Source: Flavobacteriaceae bacterium (GTDB lineage Bacteria > Bacteroidota > Bacteroidia > Flavobacteriales > Flavobacteriaceae). From it: 32,991 bases of DNA. A model generated the notes under the pieces. That model searched no databases. It was not told the DNA's origin and was given only the letters and a program-made list of their open reading frames with translations. Position numbers and translations under genes: made by a program. The stretch lies in the NCBI GenBank assembly GCA_017852395.1, contig JAFMLE010000019.1:1-32991 (forward strand), given 5' to 3'. Numbering within the stretch: the stretch's first letter is position 1; each line of letters opens with the position of its first letter. Below, in pieces: positions 28,792 to 32,991 of the stretch.

Positions 28792-28806
28792 GGGTGTAAT
28801 GTCGTT

Positions 28807-30033
28807 TTATGAGCGGTTAATTTTAGGGAAAGTGTACGAGTAGTTTCGCAACTGAATCCTTTTGTGTTTTGGAATCAGTTTGGGTTTGTCAGTCAAAATT
28901 TTTCCAAAAGACGCCTTAGATTCCGTGGTAAGTGGATCAGAAAGCAAAGGGTTTTTGACGCCCAGTTTTTCGATTAAATTTTGGGTGGTTTTCAATTTCA
29001 TGTGCCCCAATAATTGTTGAATGAGTTCCACATTCATCCCCTCTGATATACTGCGTTGCACAAAGGTATATTTTGCGACATTAAAAGTGAGTGTATGCTG
29101 TACTTGCGCCTTTTGCGCCCATTTGAGCAACATTATATTGTTTTCACTTTTGGAGCGAATACGCGGAAATAACAATTTGGGATTGGGGGCTGGACTGCCC
29201 AAAAGCGCGATTGCGTTTTGGTGTAAAGGGTACAAATAGGGGCGGCCATTGCGATCGGGAATGTCCAAAAGCCATGCGTCCATTTCTCTAATGATGTTTT
29301 TCCAGCAAAGATCTTTGATCATCAAATAATTGAGCCCGGTATGCAAAGCAAATAAAAATGCGTTTTTAACATCATGGTTGGCACAATGAGTGCTGTTGAG
29401 TTTTATGATATCTTCTTCATTGAGCACAATATATCTTTGGGAGTCAATTGATTTTAATTTTGGGAATCGTGGCGCATGTTTCAGTTTTTGTTTGGCAGCC
29501 GCGTGCTGAAGTACTCGCTTAAATTTTGAATAGTACAAATTGATTGACTTTTGCTGCAATGATTGTCCAGTGCTTTTGAGCGCTTTTTTTTCTAGGAAGG
29601 ATAAAAAATCTTGATAAAATGTAGCGTTTAGATCTTCAAAAGAAATTTTGGACTTAAAGTTCTTAAGGTGTTTTTCGAGTCCTTGCCAAGTCACTTTACT
29701 CGAGGGATGCCGCTTAATTTGGGCTTTTATATATTGATCCAAAAAGATATAAAAATCACTTTTGGATTCGTTTTTGTCGAAAAAAGGATAGCTTCCAGAT
29801 TGTAGTAAAAGACGTTCTTTTTCCGCTCTAATTTTTTCGGCCTGATCAAGAATGGATCGGTTCCTTTCCTGTAGCGGTTTGTCCTTTTGTTCAACGAGTT
29901 TTAGTGGTAGTGTTTCTCTAATACGTTGGGCTTTGCGTTGACCATTTTCGTCAATGTAGTACCCCATAAAAGTATCTAATCTAAGCGAAACAGTTCCGTT
30001 TTTGTTTTTAAGTTTCCTTAAATGTACCCGCAT
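28807..30033 (-). CDS. Tyrosine-recombinase-like protein lacking catalytic residues
   Basis: A 408-aa protein with the full layout of Bacteroidota phage-type integrases: an Arm-DNA-binding-like N terminus (1-75), a SAM-like core-binding domain (about 90-190) and a catalytic-type domain (about 200-360), plus a basic tail. The active site is degenerate. The motif normally T-G-L-R reads T-G-L-N (N235). H-x-x-R-H reads N-V-A-K-Y (N318, K321). The tyrosine of T-T-Q-x-Y is replaced by leucine (L353). Only L-G-H (H344) is kept. The reading frame is intact throughout, so the protein is probably expressed, perhaps as a DNA-binding or architectural factor. Strand exchange should be impossible by the known mechanism. 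Divergent from the 66-aa gene. Confidence 0.85.
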   Translation of the reverse strand: MRVHLRKLKNKNGTVSLRLDTFMGYYIDENGQRKAQRIRETLPLKLVEQKDKPLQERNRSILDQAEKIRAEKERLLLQSGSYPFFDKNESKSDFYIFLDQYIKAQIKRHPSSKVTWQGLEKHLKNFKSKISFEDLNATFYQDFLSFLEKKALKSTGQSLQQKSINLYYSKFKRVLQHAAAKQKLKHAPRFPKLKSIDSQRYIVLNEEDIIKLNSTHCANHDVKNAFLFALHTGLNYLMIKDLCWKNIIREMDAWLLDIPDRNGRPYLYPLHQNAIALLGSPAPNPKLLFPRIRSKSENNIMLLKWAQKAQVQHTLTFNVAKYTFVQRSISEGMNVELIQQLLGHMKLKTTQNLIEKLGVKNPLLSDPLTTESKASFGKILTDKPKLIPKHKRIQLRNYSYTFPKINRS

Positions 30034-30221
30034 GTATTAATAAATTTTCCCGTATTCACGTCTTTTTTCCAAAGACGAAAAACTAAATTAATAAAAAATC
30101 ATTAATAAAGTTAATAAGTATTTTAAAATCACGTAATTACATTTTTTTGAAAAACTTTAAAAACATCTTAATTCGGAATACACAAGAAAAATGATTAAAT
30201 TGAATCATAAATCAATGTCCT
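30034..30221. other. AT-rich divergent intergenic region with TTAATAA copies and an inverted repeat
   Basis: This 188-base region separates the recombinase-like gene (minus) from the 66-aa gene (plus). TTAATAA occurs four times, at 30037, 30088, 30102 and 30111. An inverted repeat ATGATT-6-AATCAT spans 30191-30208, ending 13 bases before the 66-aa start. No clear TAnnTTTG element was found on the plus strand. The copies may be protein-binding sites or simply reflect AT richness. Confidence 0.35.
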
Positions 30222-30422
30222 ATGAATCCTAATTATACCTATGCTTGTAATGCTTGTGGCATGAAGGTTAATGCTTCTTGTGCGACCTGCAATGTCCCGT
30301 TGCAAAACGACTGGCTTACCCTCGATGACGGAAGTCAGGTTCAAATTTCAAAATGCCCAAATTGCGCCGGAAAAATCAAATCACCTCAATGTTGTGGTCA
30401 GGATATGAGTTGTGAAGTTTAA
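30222..30422 (+). CDS. Cys-rich zinc-ribbon small protein
   Basis: A 66-aa protein with nine cysteines: C9 and C12, C20 and C23, C45 and C48, C57 and C58, C64. The C-x2-C pairs suggest two zinc-binding knuckles. The end, K-S-P-Q-C-C-G-Q-D-M, recalls short metal-binding tails such as those of desulfoferrodoxin-type proteins. No signal or membrane segment. It is followed after 11 bases by the YwaF-like membrane protein gene, and the pair ends in a terminator, so they form a two-gene unit. Function unknown; the reading as a zinc ribbon is from cysteine spacing only. Confidence 0.75.
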   Translation: MNPNYTYACNACGMKVNASCATCNVPLQNDWLTLDDGSQVQISKCPNCAGKIKSPQCCGQDMSCEV

Positions 30423-30433
30423 CAACATCCTAC

Positions 30434-31141
30434 ATGGCAGAAAGCTATACTATTGATTTGTTTACTCAAGAGTGGGTGGTTAATAACCTCTTTTCTGCTG
30501 CTGTTGTTTTTTCAACCTTAACATTGGCCAAACGTGCTCAAGCGACTCGTGTTGATCAACTGCTATCTTTTATGAGCGGTGTTTTGTTTGTTAGTTTCAT
30601 TTATGAAAACGTATTTTATATTGTCAATGACAACTGGACCCTTCAGAACAATTTACCGCTACACCTTTGTGGCATTTCGTCATTGATTTGCATGTTTTTC
30701 CCTTTGATAAAAAACAAAAAGCCCTGGCTAGAATTTGTTTTTTACTCTGGAATAATAGGAGGTTTTCAATCGTTATTTACACCTCAAATGAATCATTATG
30801 ATGGAAACCCCATAATGTATCTTTTGTACTATATTGATCATTTAAGCATCATTATAATACCGCTTATAATGTATTTTCATCTAAAGATAGAGCTTGGGCT
30901 TTTCTCCTGGTTAAAAGCCTTATTGTGGCTCAATATACTTGCCGGGCTGATCATGCCCCTCAATTTTTATTTAGATGCTAACTACATGTATCTCAACCGA
31001 CCTCCTGATGTTGACAATCCGTTTATAATCGGTCAATGGCCGTATTATATCCTTAATTTGGAGGTTGTGGCATTGCTTTTATTTTCGGGGCTTTTTTTTG
31101 GTCTTAGAGCACTTTTTAGGACGCTCAACCCCAAGGGGTAA
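30434..31141 (+). CDS. YwaF/TIGR02206 family integral membrane protein
   Basis: A 235-aa protein with about six to seven hydrophobic helices and few charged residues outside loops. The segment N-L-P-L-H-L-C-G-I-S-S-L-I and the later W-P-Y-Y-I-L-N-L-E match my recollection of the TIGR02206 (YwaF-like) family, whose function is unknown. It is the second gene of a unit with the Cys-rich 66-aa protein, and the strong terminator at 31243-31271 follows about 100 bases later. Confidence 0.75.
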   Translation: MAESYTIDLFTQEWVVNNLFSAAVVFSTLTLAKRAQATRVDQLLSFMSGVLFVSFIYENVFYIVNDNWTLQNNLPLHLCGISSLICMFFPLIKNKKPWLEFVFYSGIIGGFQSLFTPQMNHYDGNPIMYLLYYIDHLSIIIIPLIMYFHLKIELGLFSWLKALLWLNILAGLIMPLNFYLDANYMYLNRPPDVDNPFIIGQWPYYILNLEVVALLLFSGLFFGLRALFRTLNPKG

Positions 31142-31242
31142 AATTTTAACATTCAATTAAGAAACCTTTAATGAGAAACGAGGTCTATCTTATATACAGC
31201 CCTTTTTTCTTTTGAGATTAATTGTTTGTTTGATTTAGTTAG

Positions 31243-31271
31243 GCTCCCCCTCTGGGGGAGCTTTTTCTTTT
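31243..31271 (+). terminator. Intrinsic terminator
   Basis: A perfect 8-bp GC-rich stem (GCTCCCCC, loop TCT, GGGGGAGC) at 31243-31261 is followed by a T-rich run interrupted by one C. This is a textbook rho-independent terminator for the 66-aa / YwaF-like unit, about 100 bases after its last stop. Confidence 0.9.
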
Positions 31272-31293
31272 CATTTTGCGTTCATTTTCAGGC

Positions 31294-31324
31294 TTGATTT
31301 TTTTTCAGTTTTTTCGTATATTAC
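31294..31324 (+). promoter_or_regulatory. Candidate promoter for the 75-aa gene, inside a hairpin
   Basis: TTG at 31294-31296 and TATATTAC at 31317-31324 are 20 bases apart, which fits the Bacteroidota TTG / TAnnTTTG layout with two mismatches in the second element. An 8-base inverted repeat (TTTTTCAG at 31301-31308, CTGAAAAA at 31324-31331) overlaps it. The next start codon is at 31341, giving a short leader. Confidence 0.4.
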
Positions 31325-31340
31325 TGAAAAATAAACCATT

Positions 31341-31568
31341 ATGAATGAACTTTTAGTTACAATTATTTTTATTACGGCATTGGTATTGGGAGTGTATTGG
31401 TATGCCGGTTATTCCATTCGATCTGGAATTGCAGTAGATGAAAACCAAAACCTTATTCCAGATTCATGGGAAAAAAACTTCGACTGGTTTTTTAAAGGCC
31501 GAAATATGATTATTCTCTTGCTGGGCATAATCATCGGTTTTGCATTGGGCAATATTTTACCAGTTTAA
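31341..31568 (+). CDS. Small membrane protein with two helices
   Basis: A 75-aa protein with hydrophobic segments at about residues 4-24 and 56-73. They are joined by a polar loop containing V-D-E-N-Q-N-L-I-P-D-S-W-E-K, which resembles the acidic D-x-N-x-x-x-I-P-D motif seen in other Bacteroidota small membrane proteins. It has its own candidate promoter and is separated from the preceding unit by a strong terminator. Its stop is 25 bases from the mnmE-tail sequence, so it is probably the last native gene before the island boundary. Function unknown. Confidence 0.75.
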   Translation: MNELLVTIIFITALVLGVYWYAGYSIRSGIAVDENQNLIPDSWEKNFDWFFKGRNMIILLLGIIIGFALGNILPV

Positions 31569-31593
31569 GCTTGATTACTTGGCGGCCAGGGAG

Positions 31594-31614
31594 TTACTTT
31601 CCGATACAGAAATT
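31594..31614 (-). mobile_element. Detached mnmE 3'-end copy, candidate island attachment site
   Basis: Read on the minus strand, these bases encode N-F-C-I-G-K-stop, the near-invariant C terminus of the tRNA modification GTPase MnmE (TrmE/ThdF). No other mnmE sequence adjoins it: upstream (higher coordinates) the frame reads unrelated residues. The 18 bases TTCTGTATCGGAAAGTAA differ at only two positions from the SGI1 island core site at the 3' end of trmE as I remember it. I read this as the duplicated attachment half left when an island integrated at mnmE; the intact gene should then lie beyond the right edge, on the minus strand. Confidence 0.7.
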
Positions 31615-31657
31615 GGCATTAGTGCTTAAGTGTCTGTAATAAATAGGGTTATGAATT

Positions 31658-31671
31658 AAAAGGCGATTTGG
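31658..31671 (+). repeat. Direct repeat copy 1 flanking the repeat-nuclease gene
   Basis: AAAAGGCGATTTGG, just beyond the 3' end of the nuclease gene. It matches copy 2 at 32841-32856, AAAAGGCGTTATTTGG, in the same orientation apart from a 2-base gap. Overlapping it to the right is an imperfect palindrome, ATTTGGTATACAAAT (31666-31680). The pair could mark a cassette boundary or could be coincidental. Confidence 0.4.
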
Positions 31672-31696
31672 TATACAAATATGCCATAAAACAACG

Positions 31697-32824
31697 CTAT
31701 TTCTTTAGTATTTCTTCTAATCTATCTAAAATGTTTTCTTCATGGTGGATAACTTTAAAATTAATGCCGTTATCCTGACAGAACTTTTTTTTGATTTTAT
31801 CCCTTTTCACGGTTTCTACGAATCCATCAAGGCCGCCAAACAATTCAACTGGTTCATAATGTTGTTTCCCATTAAATTCAATGACAAGATTGAAGTCTGG
31901 TAAATAAAAGTCACATTTTAATGGCCTTTCATCTTCCATGCCATCAAATGTTTTTTGGGTTTCAAATCTAATGTTTTGATTTACCAAATAGACCCTTATG
32001 GCACTTTCGCCCCTTGATTCTACACATGAATGACATCCTGAACCCGTGTAATGGTTTCTTGGTGTTTGTTCAAATTCACCATGAATATCACATATGATTT
32101 TAACTGAAGTGTATTGGTCTCTATATACAACATTACTGTAATCATATTTTGAACCATGCATCTTCTTTGCGCGGCTGATAAAGTCCTTTTTGGTTACCCT
32201 TGTTCTGTCCCCAGTAAGTTCGTCTTGGCACTTTCGACAGCCACCACCGCCCTTGTGTATTGAAACCTGCTGTTTAAACCATCCATGCTTTGAACATTTG
32301 ATTCTAATTTTCCTATTCACATAAGAATAGCTTGATGAATCATATTCATATCTATCACCATGAACATCCAATATTTCTTTATGAATAACATCCCATGACT
32401 TCCTGTTACTATCACCCGCTTGTTTTTTACCACATTTAGGGCATCCTGCCTTCATTGAAATATGCGTATGTGGCTTCATTTCGAATTCACCGTGAATTGG
32501 ACAAATTATTAGCATTTTTCTGGATACAGCTATATATGAATCTTTATCGTATTCATAGTTATCGCCATGAACTTTTTTAATTCTTTCATGAACAGATTTC
32601 CAGCTTTTCCTAATGTTTTTTCTTGCTTTGATTCTTCCACATTTGGGGCACCCTTGGCCATTGGAATGGCTGTTAGGTTTCATGCTAAATTGTCCGTGTT
32701 CGGGACAGATGATAATAATTTTGGTTTGGGAATTGATGTATACAACTTCTGAATAGTCATACTTCCCTTTATGCCGTCTTGTGCTTTCAAAAATGAACTG
32801 TTCTTGTGTTTTTCTTGCTGGCAT
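31697..32824 (-). CDS. Four-repeat Cys/His protein with C-terminal PD-(D/E)XK nuclease
   Basis: A 375-aa protein with four tandem units of about 65 residues (about 8-65, 74-133, 143-200, 212-268). Each follows the pattern H-G-x-x-Y-x-Y ... I-x-C-x-x-H-G-x-F ... H ... G-C-x-x-C, resembling DUF723-type repeats of phage and mobile nucleases and probably binding zinc and DNA. The last 105 residues form a Vsr/DUF559-like nuclease core: E273 in R-G-E-S, D305 in C-D-F-Y-L-P, then I-E316-F-N-G-K320-Q-H-Y. All expected catalytic residues are present. The gene looks more AT-rich than the core genes, lies just inside the proposed mnmE island boundary and is bracketed by short direct repeats. A defence or mobility role is inferred. 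Confidence 0.8.
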   Translation of the reverse strand: MPARKTQEQFIFESTRRHKGKYDYSEVVYINSQTKIIIICPEHGQFSMKPNSHSNGQGCPKCGRIKARKNIRKSWKSVHERIKKVHGDNYEYDKDSYIAVSRKMLIICPIHGEFEMKPHTHISMKAGCPKCGKKQAGDSNRKSWDVIHKEILDVHGDRYEYDSSSYSYVNRKIRIKCSKHGWFKQQVSIHKGGGGCRKCQDELTGDRTRVTKKDFISRAKKMHGSKYDYSNVVYRDQYTSVKIICDIHGEFEQTPRNHYTGSGCHSCVESRGESAIRVYLVNQNIRFETQKTFDGMEDERPLKCDFYLPDFNLVIEFNGKQHYEPVELFGGLDGFVETVKRDKIKKKFCQDNGINFKVIHHEENILDRLEEILKK

Positions 32825-32991
32825 ATGATAAATATCGCCAAAAAGGCGTTATTTGGCAATGTTAGTTAATAAGAATCTTTGTAGGATATTTATATACCAA
32901 AAGATATGAAATTGACCTAAACTATTGATTTATATTAATTTATGCTGGCTATTGAATTTTTGAAATAGAATGTTAATGCATGCTATCAGGG
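32825..32991. other. AT-rich leader of the repeat-nuclease gene, no further gene seen
   Basis: This 167-base end of the window has no convincing ORF. A small hairpin, CGCC-5-GGCG, lies at 32836-32848, 12 bases before the nuclease start codon on its leader side, and overlaps direct repeat copy 2. No second mnmE-tail copy is present here, so the other island boundary must lie outside the window. Confidence 0.4.
32841..32856 (+). repeat. Direct repeat copy 2 flanking the repeat-nuclease gene
   Basis: AAAAGGCGTTATTTGG, on the 5' side of the nuclease gene, partner of the copy at 31658-31671 with two extra bases. It overlaps the short hairpin in the nuclease leader. Confidence 0.4.

Noticed and set aside
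28807-30033. Recombinase-like gene as the active integrase of the mnmE island
   Set aside because: It lies on the chromosomal side of the proposed boundary, lacks the catalytic residues and does not look compositionally foreign; it is more likely an unrelated resident gene.
30191-30232. Thirteen-codon ORF overlapping the start of the 66-aa gene
   Set aside because: Very short, in another frame and with no distinguishing sequence; the inverted repeat there is the better-supported feature.
32825-32991. Integron attC-like core (ATAACGCC) near the nuclease gene
   Set aside because: No matching GTTRRRY partner or paired R/L boxes, and the motif is on the 5' side of the gene, where an attC should not be.

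Overview
The window looks like a chromosomal segment from a flavobacterium (Bacteroidota, class Flavobacteriia). This rests on the gene content: a two-part LptD-like protein, a bacillithiol gene (bshA), a NagZ-type GH3 fused to a serine beta-lactamase-like domain, and a split Fe-S/CCG oxidoreductase pair. The intergenic DNA is AT-rich, clear Shine-Dalgarno sites are absent, and a few TAnnTTTG-like promoter elements can be seen. The species cannot be named from sequence alone. No rRNA, tRNA or CRISPR array was seen.

Layout. 1-1267: the end of a hotdog-fold DUF4442 gene overlaps a nitronate monooxygenase gene (+). 1273-4136: tsaD, rsmE and an AI-2E family permease form a tight operon (-). 4125-8576: a very large tamB-like gene (+) diverges from tsaD with overlapping 5' ends. 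8711-11594: pfkA, gapA and a BadF-type amino-sugar kinase gene (+) form a glycolytic cluster. 11602-14585: an lptD-like gene then ridA (-). 14684-23912: a long, closely spaced + strand run of an amidase with SPOR-like tail, an MCE/MlaD protein, a membrane Fe-S protein, a small HAD phosphatase, a CCG-domain partner, an unknown 160-aa protein, the GH3/beta-lactamase fusion and bshA. 23916-27056: a penicillin-acylase family enzyme and a Gfo/Idh/MocA oxidoreductase (-). 27172-28689: a GH20 hexosaminidase lipoprotein (+).

After 28.7 kb the character changes to accessory DNA. A full-length tyrosine-recombinase-like protein has lost four of the five catalytic residues I could align (-). Immediately downstream is a 31-aa one-helix membrane peptide (-). 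A Cys-rich 66-aa zinc-ribbon protein and a YwaF-like membrane protein (+) follow and end in a strong intrinsic terminator. A 75-aa two-helix membrane protein comes next. At 31594-31614 the minus strand carries a detached copy of the end of mnmE, encoding N-F-C-I-G-K-stop. The 3' end of mnmE (trmE/thdF) is a known attachment site for genomic islands such as SGI1. Just to its right lies a more AT-rich gene for a protein with four Cys/His repeats and a PD-(D/E)XK nuclease domain, bracketed by short direct repeats. I read this as the left boundary of an integrated island that continues beyond the window.

The core genes suggest a theme of envelope biogenesis (TamB, LptD, amidase, MCE protein) joined to amino-sugar and peptidoglycan turnover (NagZ-like GH3, GH20, BadF kinase) and central glycolysis. 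The best candidates for something new are the catalytically degenerate recombinase with its microprotein, and the mnmE-tail island with its repeat-nuclease cargo.
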